Part shown: positions 45,785 through 55,603 of the stretch, piece after piece
Position numbering within the stretch: position 1 is the stretch's first letter
Layout: the number at the start of each line of letters is the position of its first letter
NCBI GenBank assembly: GCA_947497945.1
Contig: CANMIP010000002.1
Span: 305,569-369,568 of the forward strand
Direction of reading: 5' to 3'
Length of the DNA: 64,000 nucleotides
From: an uncultured Tropicimonas sp.
GTDB lineage: Bacteria > Pseudomonadota > Alphaproteobacteria > Rhodobacterales > Rhodobacteraceae
Translations under genes and position numbers: made by a program
The notes under the pieces: generated by a model
The model's input: the letters and a program-made list of their open reading frames with translations, nothing else
Told to the model about the DNA's origin: nothing
Databases searched by the model: none

Positions 45785-47389
45785 TCAGGCGCTGTAGACG
45801 CCGCTCCAGCGGTCGATCAGCTGCAATTGCAGGATACGCGCGCGGGCGACCCAGCTCGACATGCCGTCCGGCCGTTCACGCTGGGCGCGTGTGAGCGCCT
45901 CGCGGCGCGGCACGTCGGCCACGAAGGTTGCAAAGGCGAGCCGCCGTCCATCGGGCTGCACCGCGTATCCGGCCAGTCCGGAGACGAAATTCAGCGTGCC
46001 GGTCTTGGCAAGGATCGTCACCGGGTAATTCTCGATGGGACGGCCCTTGGCATCCTTCATGCGGATGCTCTTGAGCAGCGGTTCGAGATCGTGGCGCGGG
46101 CCGAGCGTGACCAGCGCCCGGACCATGTCCTGCGCGGAGATGCGGCTCTCGCCGCCAAGACCGGAATGATCGATCAGCGCCGGCCCGAGCGCGGCAGGGG
46201 TCGGGCCCGGTTCGCCGGCGACCAACCCCTCCGTGCCAACGCCGCCCATCGTGCTGCCAAGCGCCGGCCCAGCGCTGGCGGCCCCAGAGATCTCGCGCCC
46301 GACCCAGTCGCTCATGCGCCCGGCCGAGGCGTCCAGCGTGTCCGGGCGCGTACCGATTTCGGCGCTGGCCGCCAACCCGATGGCTTCAGCGGTCAGGTTG
46401 GTTGAGTATTTCAACATGCCACGCAGCACGTCGCGCAGGCCCTCGCTCTCGACCCGGGCCAGCTCCTGCCCCACGGGCAGGCCCGGGCTCGGGCGCGCCG
46501 CGGGCAGCGAAATGCCAAGGCTGCCGGCGAGGATCTGGAAGACTTCCGCGGTATAGGTGGTGGGCTTGCGGACCGGCAGCCAGCGCGCGCCATTCTGCCC
46601 CAGCGCGCCGGAGGCAACGGTCCAGCGGTCGATATCGCCGCCATCCTCATAGGTGTAGATCGGGTATTTGCGCCGCACGATCTCCATCCGCGAGACCCGC
46701 ACATCCGGGCGCCGGTTGGCCGTGCGCGCATCCATCGAGACATTCCAGCCCGAGCCGGCCTTGCGCCACTCGAAATGCACCCGGTTGAAATTCAGGTTCA
46801 GCCCCGAGACCGCCGGGTTGTAGCCGACCTGGTCAGGCTGTTCGGGGTCGATCGCATGCAGGCTGGGAAGCGCGGCATCCCAGGTCAGGAACGCGCCCTC
46901 GACCCTGGTCACGCCGCTGGCCTTGAGCAGGTTTGCAAGTTCTGCCAACCCGTCGGTATCGAGCGTCGGGTCGCCCGAGCCCACAAGCACGAGGTCGCCC
47001 TTGACCACCCCCGCCTCGACCGGGCCGGTGGCAACAAGGCGCGTGGCGAAGCGATGCGTGCCGCCGAGCCTCTCCAGCCCGTAAAGCGCCGTCAGCGCCT
47101 TGGCGACGGAGGCCGGGGGCTGGGGCAGCTCCGCGTTGTAGCCTTCCAGCATCTCGCCGGTCTCGGCATCGGCCACGGCAAAGCCGACCGTCGAGGCGCC
47201 AAGCTTCGCGCGGGCGACCAGCGTTTCGGCAGAGGGGAAAAGCCGCCCCCCTGCCCCGTCCGGCCGCGGCACGGGGCGCAGCGAACGGGTTGGCGGTTCG
47301 GCCAGCGCCGGCAGGGCCAGGCTGCTGACCCCCGCGGCAAGTCCAGTGAGAATCCGACGACGGGTCGGCGAAAAGGGATCTTTCGACAT
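45785..47389 (-). CDS. dacB: D-alanyl-D-alanine carboxypeptidase/endopeptidase (PBP4, S13)
   Basis: This encodes 534 residues. A twin-arginine-type signal (PTRRRILTGLAAG) directs export. Active-site motifs of peptidase S13 are SVAK (Ser94 and Lys97), STN in KYSTNLTAE and KTG in ILAKTGTLN. The enzyme trims or cuts peptidoglycan peptides in the periplasm. The ATG at 47389 gives the signal its usual position; a longer start would put it about 27 residues inside. Confidence 0.95.
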   Translation of the reverse strand: MSKDPFSPTRRRILTGLAAGVSSLALPALAEPPTRSLRPVPRPDGAGGRLFPSAETLVARAKLGASTVGFAVADAETGEMLEGYNAELPQPPASVAKALTALYGLERLGGTHRFATRLVATGPVEAGVVKGDLVLVGSGDPTLDTDGLAELANLLKASGVTRVEGAFLTWDAALPSLHAIDPEQPDQVGYNPAVSGLNLNFNRVHFEWRKAGSGWNVSMDARTANRRPDVRVSRMEIVRRKYPIYTYEDGGDIDRWTVASGALGQNGARWLPVRKPTTYTAEVFQILAGSLGISLPAARPSPGLPVGQELARVESEGLRDVLRGMLKYSTNLTAEAIGLAASAEIGTRPDTLDASAGRMSDWVGREISGAASAGPALGSTMGGVGTEGLVAGEPGPTPAALGPALIDHSGLGGESRISAQDMVRALVTLGPRHDLEPLLKSIRMKDAKGRPIENYPVTILAKTGTLNFVSGLAGYAVQPDGRRLAFATFVADVPRREALTRAQRERPDGMSSWVARARILQLQLIDRWSGVYSA

Positions 47390-47506
47390 GGCGCCGACAA
47401 AAGCAAAGCGCGCCCGTCCCGGCAAGCGAAAGCCCACCGACTTCACCGTATTGTCACGAAGCGGGTACAATTTGTGGTTGTGTGTGGCCCTTGAGCCGCC
47501 CCGGGC

Positions 47507-47881
47507 TCAGACCCGGCCGGTCAGCACGAGCCAGACCACCCATGCGGCAAAGATCAGCAGGATATTGAACATCAGCGGCGCGAGGATACCGAGAAAACGG
47601 CCAATCAGCCGGTCGCGCGGGTCGATCCGCTTCAGGAAATCGCGCAGGCTTTCCTGAGCGCGGGCGACATGGGCAAGGTCGATCTGACGGCGCAGCTTCG
47701 GATTGTCCCAGAGCTGTTCCATCTCGACAAGATAGCGCACTTCGCGCTTGAGGCCCCGCGGCAAGGTTCCCGGCGCGCGGCGCAGTTTGCTCGCAAGCCG
47801 GTCCCGCCCGCGCACGCCGAGCTGCTCGCGCCAAAGCTGGGCGAGTTCGGCATTGGTTTCGGGCAAGGGGCGCTCGGTCAT
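47507..47881 (-). CDS. Hypothetical protein with C-terminal membrane helix
   Basis: This encodes 124 residues. The first 95 are charged and helical (LREWREQLG-like LAQLWREQLGVRGRDRLASK block) and a single hydrophobic segment (about 101-121) ends the protein, so it is likely tail-anchored in the inner membrane. I do not recognise a family. It is divergent from the esterase gene, about 100 bases away. Confidence 0.7.
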   Translation of the reverse strand: MTERPLPETNAELAQLWREQLGVRGRDRLASKLRRAPGTLPRGLKREVRYLVEMEQLWDNPKLRRQIDLAHVARAQESLRDFLKRIDPRDRLIGRFLGILAPLMFNILLIFAAWVVWLVLTGRV

Positions 47882-47984
47882 GCCGCTTCTCATAAAGAGT
47901 TTCGAAAAGGAGGTGAAGCACCCGCTTGCACCCCGGCGCGAAACCGGAAAAGAAACGGGCAATCCCGTCACTGGAGTTTGCGCG

Positions 47985-48752
47985 ATGCTTGCCACCTACC
48001 GCCAGGGCCCCGAGGAGGGCCACCCGCTGCTGATCGTCCATGGGCTGTTCGGCTCGGCGCGCAATTGGGGCGTGCTGGCCAAGCGCCTCTCGACCGACCG
48101 CCCGGTGATCACGGTGGACATGCGCAATCACGGCGAAAGCTTCCGCGCCGAGGCCAATGGCTATGCCGACATGGCGGCCGATCTTGCGCAGGTGATCGAG
48201 GCCAATGGCGGCCAGGCGGACGTGCTGGGCCATTCCATGGGCGGCAAGAGCGCCATGGTCCTGTCGCTGACCCGGCCCGAGCTGGTGCGGCAGATGATCG
48301 TGGCGGATATCGCGCCAGTCGCCTATTCGCACACCCAGCTGCATCTCGTTCAGGCGATGAAGGAGTTGAAGATCGAAGGTCTGCGCAGCCGCAGCGAGGC
48401 CGATGCTGCGCTCCAGGAACACGTTGCCGAGAACGCCATCCGGGCGTTCCTGCTGCAATCGCTCGATCTCAAGGCGGACACCCCGCGCTGGCGGCTCAAT
48501 CTCGACGTGCTCGCCGAGGAGATGCCACAGATTCTCGGTTGGCCGGAGACCGAGGGGCGCTACGAGGGCCGGGTGATGTTCCTGTCGGGCGGCGCGTCCG
48601 ATTATGTGCTCCCGGAGCATCGCCAGAAGATCCGCGGGCTCTTCCCGACAGCCCGCTTCGTCAAGATCCCCGGAGCCGGTCACTGGCTGCATGCTGAGCG
48701 ACCGCGTGAGTTCGAATCTACCGTTGCGGCGTGGTTGAACGCAATTATTTGA
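47985..48752 (+). CDS. Alpha/beta hydrolase (YbfF-like esterase)
   Basis: This encodes 255 residues with a nucleophile elbow GHSMGGKS (Ser84), an oxyanion loop HGLFGSARNW and a catalytic His in GAGHWLHAE near the end. These match small esterases of the YbfF group. The chosen ATG has GGAG upstream and gives MLATYRQGPEEG; a longer start at residue -35 is possible but poor. No signal peptide, so cytoplasmic. Confidence 0.9.
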   Translation: MLATYRQGPEEGHPLLIVHGLFGSARNWGVLAKRLSTDRPVITVDMRNHGESFRAEANGYADMAADLAQVIEANGGQADVLGHSMGGKSAMVLSLTRPELVRQMIVADIAPVAYSHTQLHLVQAMKELKIEGLRSRSEADAALQEHVAENAIRAFLLQSLDLKADTPRWRLNLDVLAEEMPQILGWPETEGRYEGRVMFLSGGASDYVLPEHRQKIRGLFPTARFVKIPGAGHWLHAERPREFESTVAAWLNAII

Positions 48753-48825
48753 TCCACATTAAGGACTCGAATCTTCCTTCCGTGTTACGGACCTCCAAGT
48801 GGATCAGCCGAAAGGGGAGGATAGG

Positions 48826-49101
48826 ATGATCACACTGGACGACATGGAAGACATGAGCTGCCTGGAGCGGGATCAGATTGCCGCGATAGCAGAGAGCCAG
48901 CATATCAGCGAGGTCGATGCGACCATGCTGGGTGAATACCTGATGCATATCCACAAGGGCGCGCAGAAAGTGCAGCAGATGATCTGCGATGACATGCGCG
49001 TGGCGATGCACAAGGATGATGTTGCCCACGCCAAAGAGCTGTTCCGCACGCTTCAGCACTTCATGAAAGACCATCCGGAGGCGGCGCGCGGCGTTGCATG
49101 A
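48826..49101 (+). CDS. Small helical protein of unknown function
   Basis: This encodes 91 residues, mostly helical and acidic, with many Met, His and Asp residues (HISEVDATMLGEYLMHIHKG). GGGGAGGA precedes the ATG. I do not recognise a family. It lies alone between the esterase gene and a convergent small membrane-protein gene. Confidence 0.75.
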   Translation: MITLDDMEDMSCLERDQIAAIAESQHISEVDATMLGEYLMHIHKGAQKVQQMICDDMRVAMHKDDVAHAKELFRTLQHFMKDHPEAARGVA

Positions 49102-49151
49102 GTGACCAGATCAGGTTGTTTGCGGGTGACGCCCCCGAGACGGGAATCCGG

Positions 49152-49334
49152 TCACTCCTCGTAGAGTTCCTTCGCAATCAGCCGGGCAACCGGCCAGCCG
49201 AGCACCAGCCCGGCGAGGATAGCGATCACGATCGCCCTGGCGGAGACGTAGCCCAGTGCGAGCGCCAGGATGATGCCGACGCCCATGATGACCGTCGAGG
49301 CGATTGCATGCAGCAATAGGGTCAGTCTGAACAT
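49152..49334 (-). CDS. 60-residue two-helix membrane protein
   Basis: The protein starts MFRLTLLLHAIASTVIMGVG and has two hydrophobic helices (about 4-28 and 33-52) with a charged end KELYEE. The pattern suits a small inner-membrane protein of unknown function. AAGGACAGG lies somewhat upstream. The frame is open further upstream but that part is not protein-like. Confidence 0.65.
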   Translation of the reverse strand: MFRLTLLLHAIASTVIMGVGIILALALGYVSARAIVIAILAGLVLGWPVARLIAKELYEE

Positions 49335-49575
49335 CGGGCTGGCCTGTCCTTGGAAGGGATGTCTCGCACAGCCGGGTAGCAGCGCGGGAGAAAGGGGTCG
49401 TTGATCCCGATCAAGCCGAAGCGCTGGCCGCAGCGCATCGGCTTGCGTCGCCGTTTCGACGTGGCGCCGCACGCCGCGTGACACATCTCCAGCCGTTCGC
49501 AGATGACGCCCCGGCCAGCAGATGCAAGGCGCGCGCCCGAGCTTCGGGAAGACGTCCTGCCGGTCCCGCTCGCCG

Positions 49576-50544
49576 TTATGCCGACAAGGTTTCCAGCGCG
49601 CGGGCAAACACCGCCGGATCGACATTGCCGCCGCTCGCGGTACAGATCACCGGCCCATCGCCCAGCTCCTCGCCACCGAACAGGGCCGCCGCCAGCGCGG
49701 CGACGCCCCCCGGTTCTACGACGATCTTGAGCCGCAGGAAGGCCAGCGCCATGGCCCGCAGGCATGCCTCATCCGCGACCGTCAGGCCGGGCCCGCAGAG
49801 GCGCTGAAGGATCGGAAAGGTGAGGTTTCCCACGGCCGGCGTGACAATGGCGTCGCAGACGGAGCGGCTCTGGAAATCGTTGCGCAAGATCTCCCCGGCC
49901 ACCAGCGACCGCGCCACATCGTCGGAATCCTCGGGCTCGACCGGGCGCACGCGCAGCCCCGGCGCCCGCGCCTCCAGTGCCAGCGCGACACCTGCCGTCA
50001 GCCCCCCACCGCCGCAACAGGTCAGCACCGTCGCCGTTTCGATCCCGGCCTCGGCCGCCTGCTCGGCAATCTCCAACCCGCAGGTCCCCTGCCCCGCGAT
50101 CACCTGCGGATCGTCGAATGGCCGGATCAACGCCAGGCCGCGCTCTTGCGCGAGCTGCTCGCCAATGGCGTCCCGATCTTCCGTCGCGCGGTCATACAGG
50201 ATCACCTCGGCCCCGAGCGCCGCCGTATTGGCGCGCTTGAGCGCCGGTGCATCCGACGGCATGACAATGAGCGCGGGCAGGCCGTGCTGCCGTGCGGCCA
50301 GCGCCACGCCTTGCGCATGGTTTCCCGACGAAAAAGCGATCACGCCGCGCGTGCCGTCGGGCAGGGCCGAGATCGCCGACCATGCGCCGCGATACTTGAA
50401 GGATCCGGTATGCTGGAGGCATTCCGCCTTGACGAAGACTTGCCGTCCGGCGAGCTCGTCGAGAAAGGGCGAGGAGAGCAAGGGCGTGCGTCTTGCCCGT
50501 CCTGCAAGGCGCGTGGCGGCCGCTTCGATGCTGTCGATATCCAT
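49576..50544 (-). CDS. PLP-dependent threonine/serine dehydratase-like enzyme
   Basis: This encodes 322 residues of the fold II PLP family. The PLP lysine is Lys50 in HTGSFKYRGA, the asparagine loop is SSGNHAQGVA and the phosphate loop is CCGGGGLTAG. No ACT regulatory domain is present, so it is the short catabolic type. Substrate could be threonine, serine or a hydroxylated relative. It lies 22 bases downstream of the alpha/beta hydrolase gene on the same strand. Confidence 0.9.
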   Translation of the reverse strand: MDIDSIEAAATRLAGRARRTPLLSSPFLDELAGRQVFVKAECLQHTGSFKYRGAWSAISALPDGTRGVIAFSSGNHAQGVALAARQHGLPALIVMPSDAPALKRANTAALGAEVILYDRATEDRDAIGEQLAQERGLALIRPFDDPQVIAGQGTCGLEIAEQAAEAGIETATVLTCCGGGGLTAGVALALEARAPGLRVRPVEPEDSDDVARSLVAGEILRNDFQSRSVCDAIVTPAVGNLTFPILQRLCGPGLTVADEACLRAMALAFLRLKIVVEPGGVAALAAALFGGEELGDGPVICTASGGNVDPAVFARALETLSA

Positions 50545-50566
50545 GTCCGTGGCTCTCCTGAAAGCG

Positions 50567-51406
50567 TCAACCGACGCGGTCGAGATATTCGGCGATCACC
50601 GCCTGTGCGGCGGGTTCATCCAGGAACGGAACATGCCCGCGCCCCGCGACCTCCGCAAGGATCAACGCCGGTTGACGACGCCGCATCTCTTCGGCGGTGG
50701 CGCGAGACAGAATGTTCGAATTTTCGCCTCGGATCAGCGCGACCGGCCGCGTGGCCAGCGCCTCGTAAAGCGGCCAGATCTCCGGCAACGTCCCATCTTC
50801 GGCGCTCTGGGCCAGGACCGCGTCGCGCAGCGCGGGATCGTAGCGCAGGTCGAGCCCGTCCGGCCCCACGCTCCAGAGCGCCTCGGAAAAGGCGCGCCAG
50901 CTGGCTTCCGGGACATCGAGAAAATCGGGCGCCATCGCCGCCGGAAGCTTGCGAACGGCTTCATCATGGCTTTTGAACGTGGGTTTCAGCCCGATATAGC
51001 GCAGAATATCGGATATGCCATGCGCTTCGACAACCGGCCCGATATCGTTGAGGATGGCGCCATGCAGGCGGCTCGGATGGCTCGCCGCCAGCGCCATCGC
51101 AATCAACCCGCCGCGCGAGGTCCCAAGGATGGAGACGGATTCCAGCCCGAGATGGTCCAGCAAGGCGATGACGTCCTGCGCTTCCTGCGCAATGTTGTAA
51201 TTGTTATAGTCCGGATCGTACTGAGACAGGCCGCGCCCGCGGCTGTCGAGCCGCAGAATCCGCGCGCGGGAGGCGAAAGCCGCGACGACCGGCGCGAAAT
51301 CATCCATGTTGCGCGTCAGCCCGGCAAGGCAGAGAAGCGGGTGGCCCTCGCCCTGGTCATCATACGCCAGCGTCAGGCCGTCTGTGGTGGTGAAGGTCTC
51401 GGTCAT
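50567..51406 (-). CDS. Alpha/beta hydrolase
   Basis: This encodes 279 residues. The nucleophile is Ser97 in LGTSRGGLIA, the oxyanion loop is CLAGLTRN and the catalytic His is in AGRGHVPFLDEP. Members act as esterases or C-C hydrolases; the substrate cannot be told. The ATG at 51406 gives METET-like MTETFTTTDGL, the normal strand start. It forms a pair with the downstream dehydratase gene. Confidence 0.9.
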   Translation of the reverse strand: MTETFTTTDGLTLAYDDQGEGHPLLCLAGLTRNMDDFAPVVAAFASRARILRLDSRGRGLSQYDPDYNNYNIAQEAQDVIALLDHLGLESVSILGTSRGGLIAMALAASHPSRLHGAILNDIGPVVEAHGISDILRYIGLKPTFKSHDEAVRKLPAAMAPDFLDVPEASWRAFSEALWSVGPDGLDLRYDPALRDAVLAQSAEDGTLPEIWPLYEALATRPVALIRGENSNILSRATAEEMRRRQPALILAEVAGRGHVPFLDEPAAQAVIAEYLDRVG

Positions 51407-51647
51407 TGGCAGGCTCGTTGCTTTCAAATGGAGGCCCAGAGGCAAACCGACCCGGCAGCCTCGCCTTGCTCAGACTTGCATGGCGGCGACAGGATGGGAA
51501 AGCCCGCTTTGCGGCCTTGTGCTATTTCGATTGCCCGGCATTCCGCTGACCGAGCCTGTCGCGTCATCGGTGTGAGGCGATATCGGCCACGGCGCCGGTT
51601 GGCGCGCGCAGCCCAAGGCATCGACACGGGCCGCTTGCGGAATATGC

Positions 51648-53504
51648 CTATCCGGCAGCCGCAGCTTGCGCCTCTTCCAGGCGCTCGACGGCTTCCATCC
51701 ACAGCGTCTCGGCCCGCTCCATCGCCTCTTCCACCTCGGAAAATTTGCCTTGCCAGAGATCGAGCTTGTCGCGATTGGCGTCCTCATACATAGCGGGGTC
51801 GGCCAGGCGCTCGGAAAGGGTCGCGTGCATTTCAGTCAGTTTCTCAAGACGTTGCTCGCATTTCTTGACATCCGACCTTAACTCAATGATCCGCGCCTGG
51901 CTGATCCGCTTCGGCTGCGCCGCTTCCTTGGGACGTTCGGGCTTCTCCCGTTCGAGAAGCATTCGCCGATAGGCGTCGAGATCCTCTTCAAAAGGCTGAA
52001 CCCGCCCCTCCGAGACGAGCCAGAGCCGGTCCGCCACATGGGTCAGCAGGTGCAGATCGTGGCTGACCAGGATCACGGCGCCCGAATAGGCGGTCAGAGC
52101 CTCGACCAGCGCCTCTCGGCTCTCGATATCGAGGTGGTTGGTCGGCTCGTCGAGGATCAGCAGATGGGGCGCTTCCAGCGTGGCAAGCATCAGCGAGAGC
52201 CGCGCCTTCTGCCCGCCCGAGAGCTTGGCGACAATCGTATCGGCCTGTTCCGCCCCGATGCCGAACCCGCCGAGCCGGGACCGAAGCTTCGCCGGCGTCT
52301 CGTCCGGGCGCAGGCGGCGAAGATGTTCCAGCGGCGTCTCGTCGATGAAAAGCTCATCCACCTGGTGTTGGGCGAAATAGCCGACGCGCAGCTTGTTGGC
52401 CCGGTTGATCCGCCCTTTCTGCGCCTCCAGCCGGCCGGAGAGGAATTTCGACAGGGTCGACTTGCCTTCCCCGTTCTTGCCAAGCAGCGCGATGCGGTCA
52501 TCCTGGTCGACCCGCAGGCTCAGGCGGCTGAGGATGGTCGTTTCGCCATAGCCGATGGCCGCGCCCTCGGTGGCGATGATCGGCGGCGACAGCTCCTCCG
52601 GTTCGGGGAAGGAGAACCGGCGCAGGGCGGCTTCCTGCGGCGTGGAGATCGGCTTCATCCGCGCGATGGCCTTGATCCGGGATTGCGCCTGCCGCGCCTT
52701 GTCGGCCTTGTAGCGGAACCGATCGACATAGCTCTGCAGATGCGCACGCCGTGCTTCCTGCCGCTTGCGCTCGCTCTCGGCGGCCGCAATCCGCGCGGCG
52801 CGGGTCTCGGCGAAGGTGTCGTAGGGTCCCTGGTACAGGGTGAGCTTGCGGTCTTCGAGATGCAGGATCGCGCCAACGGAGCGATTGAGCAGCGCCCGGT
52901 CGTGGCTCACGATCAGCACCGTGTGCGGGTAGCGCGTCAGGTAATTTTCCAGCCAGAGCGCGCCTTCGAGGTCGAGATAGTTGGTCGGCTCGTCGAGCAG
53001 CAGCAGGTCCGGGCGGGCAAAAAGCACCGCGGCCAGCGCGACACGCATCCGCCAGCCGCCGGAGAAGGCCGAGCAGGGCATTGCGTGTTTCTCGGTCTCG
53101 AACCCGAGCCCGCGCAGGATCGAGGCCGCGCGCGCCTCGGCCGACCAGGCGTCGATGTCGGAAAGACGGGTCTGGACCTCGGCTATTCGACCGGGATCGG
53201 TTGCGGATTCCGCCTCGGCCAGCAGGGCGGCCCGTTCCTCGTCTGCCGCAAGCACCGTGTCGAGCAGCGAGACCTCGTTGCCCGGCACCTCCTGCGCCAC
53301 GCCGCCGATCCGCGCCCCGCGCGGCAGCTCGATGGCCCCGGTCTCCAGCGTCAACTCGCCCTTGATGAGGCGGAACAGGGTTGTCTTGCCGGTGCCGTTT
53401 CGGCCCACCAGGCCAACCTTGTGGCCGGTCGGGATCACGGCGGATGCGTTTTCGATCAGCGGACGACCGTCGACGGAATAGGAGATATCGGAAAGCCTGA
53501 GCAT
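51648..53504 (-). CDS. ABC-F family ATPase (YheS/Uup-like)
   Basis: This encodes 618 residues with two ATP-binding domains and no membrane part. Walker A motifs are GRNGTGKT (34-41) and GKNGEGKS; signatures are FSGGWRMR and LSGGQKAR; the linker between domains (about 240-310) is basic and helical, and the last 80 residues form a coiled coil. ABC-F proteins bind the ribosomal E site to relieve stalling. The ATG at 53504 gives MLRLSDISYS; the 53505-53810 gap upstream holds no gene I can support. Confidence 0.95.
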   Translation of the reverse strand: MLRLSDISYSVDGRPLIENASAVIPTGHKVGLVGRNGTGKTTLFRLIKGELTLETGAIELPRGARIGGVAQEVPGNEVSLLDTVLAADEERAALLAEAESATDPGRIAEVQTRLSDIDAWSAEARAASILRGLGFETEKHAMPCSAFSGGWRMRVALAAVLFARPDLLLLDEPTNYLDLEGALWLENYLTRYPHTVLIVSHDRALLNRSVGAILHLEDRKLTLYQGPYDTFAETRAARIAAAESERKRQEARRAHLQSYVDRFRYKADKARQAQSRIKAIARMKPISTPQEAALRRFSFPEPEELSPPIIATEGAAIGYGETTILSRLSLRVDQDDRIALLGKNGEGKSTLSKFLSGRLEAQKGRINRANKLRVGYFAQHQVDELFIDETPLEHLRRLRPDETPAKLRSRLGGFGIGAEQADTIVAKLSGGQKARLSLMLATLEAPHLLILDEPTNHLDIESREALVEALTAYSGAVILVSHDLHLLTHVADRLWLVSEGRVQPFEEDLDAYRRMLLEREKPERPKEAAQPKRISQARIIELRSDVKKCEQRLEKLTEMHATLSERLADPAMYEDANRDKLDLWQGKFSEVEEAMERAETLWMEAVERLEEAQAAAAG

Positions 53505-53810
53505 GGCGTGCCTCTGCCCCAGCCGGGGCGGCGCGTCAATGGCAAGCGGCAGGATGGTGCGATCTGGCGCGGGATCGAGCCGTGCGACGGCGTTGGCTGT
53601 CGGGCAAGGAAGAGCGCGCCTGAACCGCCATCCGCCAGGGTATATCGCCGGGACCTTCGAACTGCGGACATTGCGGCCCCTTGCTGCGGATGCAAAACAG
53701 GGCAACGGGAGCCGGGCCGGGAGTTCACAGCGGTCAACGTCCCCTACCGACTCCTTGCCGATATCGTTTCCACAATGCCAAGTGCGCCGAGCAGACTCGA
53801 TCCGATCTGG

Positions 53811-54011
53811 TCAGTAATGCGGCGGCCGCTCATCCGCCAGCACCACGCCACCGGTGCCCGCCGCCTCCTGTTCGGCCGCTCGCTGCATCAGCATCTGCAC
53901 CCGACGGGTTAACAGGTCGATCTCTCCCGCCTGTCGGGCAACCACCTCCGAGAGTTCCTCCGTTACCCGGCGCAGATGCGCCAGTTCTTCCTCGATCTTC
54001 TGATCGGCCAT
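53811..54011 (-). CDS. slyX: SlyX-like protein
   Basis: This encodes 66 residues. Residues 5-45 are a heptad-patterned helix ([20 protein letters not shown]) and the C-terminus ends RPPHY, the SlyX family signature. SlyX function remains unclear. It is divergent from hisS, about 110 bases away. Confidence 0.85.
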   Translation of the reverse strand: MADQKIEEELAHLRRVTEELSEVVARQAGEIDLLTRRVQMLMQRAAEQEAAGTGGVVLADERPPHY

Positions 54012-54119
54012 GTTCTGCTCCCGAATACGCGTTTTTGCCGCGGCCCTGCCCGCCTATGCTTGCGACCCTGCCCCCCTTGGGCTAGACGCGGCCCCGAACG
54101 AGGACCGAGGATCACCGAC

Positions 54120-55598
54120 ATGGCGAAGGACAAGAAGCCCCGCCGCCCCAGGGCGGAGACGCCGAAGGGCTTTCGCGACTATTTTGGCGCGGAAGTGGCT
54201 GAACGCAACCTGATGTTGAGCCAGATCGGCGAGGTCTATCATCTTTATGGCTTCGAGCCGCTGGAAAGCTCCGCCGTCGAAACGGTCGAGGCGCTCGGCA
54301 AGTTCCTCCCCGATGTCGACCGGCCCAATGATGGCGTTTTCGCCTGGGAAGAGGATGGCGACTGGCTGGCGCTGCGCTATGACCTGACCGCGCCGCTCGC
54401 GCGCGTCGCCGCGCAGTTCCGCAACGACCTGCCCAACCCGTACCGCCGCTACGCGATGGGTCCGGTCTGGCGCAACGAGAAGCCCGGCCCTGGCCGCTAC
54501 CGCCAGTTCTACCAATGCGACGCCGACACGGTCGGTTCGGCCAGCCCGGCGGCGGATGCCGAGATATGCGCCATGCTGTCGGACACGCTGGAGCGCGTTG
54601 GCATCCCGCGCGGCGACTATCTGGTGCGGATCAACAACCGCAAAGTGCTGAACGGCGTGTTGGAGGCTGTGGGCCTGAACCCCGCCGAAGACCGCGCCAC
54701 CGCTGACGCCGTGCTGCGCACCATCGACAAGTTTGACAAGGTCGGCCCGGGCGGCGTCCGCGAGCTGCTGACCACAGGCCGCAAGGACGCCTCCGGCGCC
54801 TTCATCGATGGCGTGGGGCTTGGCAATGATGTTGCCGACACCGTGCTCGCCTTCATGCAGGCCAAGGGTGCGGACGCTGCCGCGACCATCGCCAATCTGC
54901 GCGCCGTCGTGCAGGGCTCGGCGACCGGCAGCACCGGCGTGGACGAGCTGGAACAGATGGGCGAGTTGCTCGGCGCCCAGGGCTACGGCCCGGACCGGAC
55001 CGAGATCGACCCCTCCATCGTGCGCGGCCTCGGCTACTATACCGGCCCCGTCTTCGAGGCCGAACTGACCTTCGAGATCCTCGACGAGAAGGGCCGCAAG
55101 CAGCAATTCGGCTCTGTTGCCGGCGGTGGACGCTATGACGATCTGGTCAAGCGCTTCACTGGGCAGGCTGTCCCGGCCACAGGCGTTTCCATTGGCGTCG
55201 ACCGGCTGCTGGCCGCGCTGCGCGCCAAGGGCCGGATGGACGGCAAATCGACGGGGCCTGTCGTCGTGACCGTGATGGACAAGGGCCGGATGGCCGATTA
55301 CCAGGCGATGGTCGGCGAGCTGCGCGCCTCTGGCATCCGTGCCGAGGTCTATCTCGGCAATCCGAAGAATTTCGGCAACCAGCTCAAATATGCCGACAAA
55401 CGCCTCTCCCCTGTCGCCGTGATCCAGGGCGAGGACGAGGCCGCGCGCGGCGTCGTGCAGGTCAAAGACCTCGTGCTGGGCGCGAAGATCGCCCAGAGCG
55501 CAAGCCTCGAGGAATGGAAATCCCAGCCGGCGCAGCGCGAGATTGCCCGGGTCGACCTTGTCGCCGAGATCCGCAAGATGCTGGAACAGGAGGGCTGA
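54120..55598 (+). CDS. hisS: Histidyl-tRNA synthetase
   Basis: This encodes 492 residues of the class II synthetase. Motif 2 is in [18 protein letters not shown], the histidine-specific block is [12 protein letters not shown], motif 3 is GGGRYDDL with the following [10 protein letters not shown], and an anticodon-binding domain fills about 400-492. GAGGATC precedes the ATG. It lies directly upstream of hisZ and hisG, linking charging and synthesis of histidine. Confidence 0.97.
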   Translation: MAKDKKPRRPRAETPKGFRDYFGAEVAERNLMLSQIGEVYHLYGFEPLESSAVETVEALGKFLPDVDRPNDGVFAWEEDGDWLALRYDLTAPLARVAAQFRNDLPNPYRRYAMGPVWRNEKPGPGRYRQFYQCDADTVGSASPAADAEICAMLSDTLERVGIPRGDYLVRINNRKVLNGVLEAVGLNPAEDRATADAVLRTIDKFDKVGPGGVRELLTTGRKDASGAFIDGVGLGNDVADTVLAFMQAKGADAAATIANLRAVVQGSATGSTGVDELEQMGELLGAQGYGPDRTEIDPSIVRGLGYYTGPVFEAELTFEILDEKGRKQQFGSVAGGGRYDDLVKRFTGQAVPATGVSIGVDRLLAALRAKGRMDGKSTGPVVVTVMDKGRMADYQAMVGELRASGIRAEVYLGNPKNFGNQLKYADKRLSPVAVIQGEDEAARGVVQVKDLVLGAKIAQSASLEEWKSQPAQREIARVDLVAEIRKMLEQEG

Positions 55599-55603
55599 TC
55601 CAG

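Noticed and set aside
44273..46405. 710-residue plus-strand frame opposite the symporter and carboxypeptidase genes
   Set aside because: Low-complexity Arg/Gly/Asp/His-rich shadow of two well-recognised minus-strand genes.
48700..48720. GAGTTCGAATC, tRNA-like
   Set aside because: It lies within the esterase coding sequence and has no tRNA arms around it.
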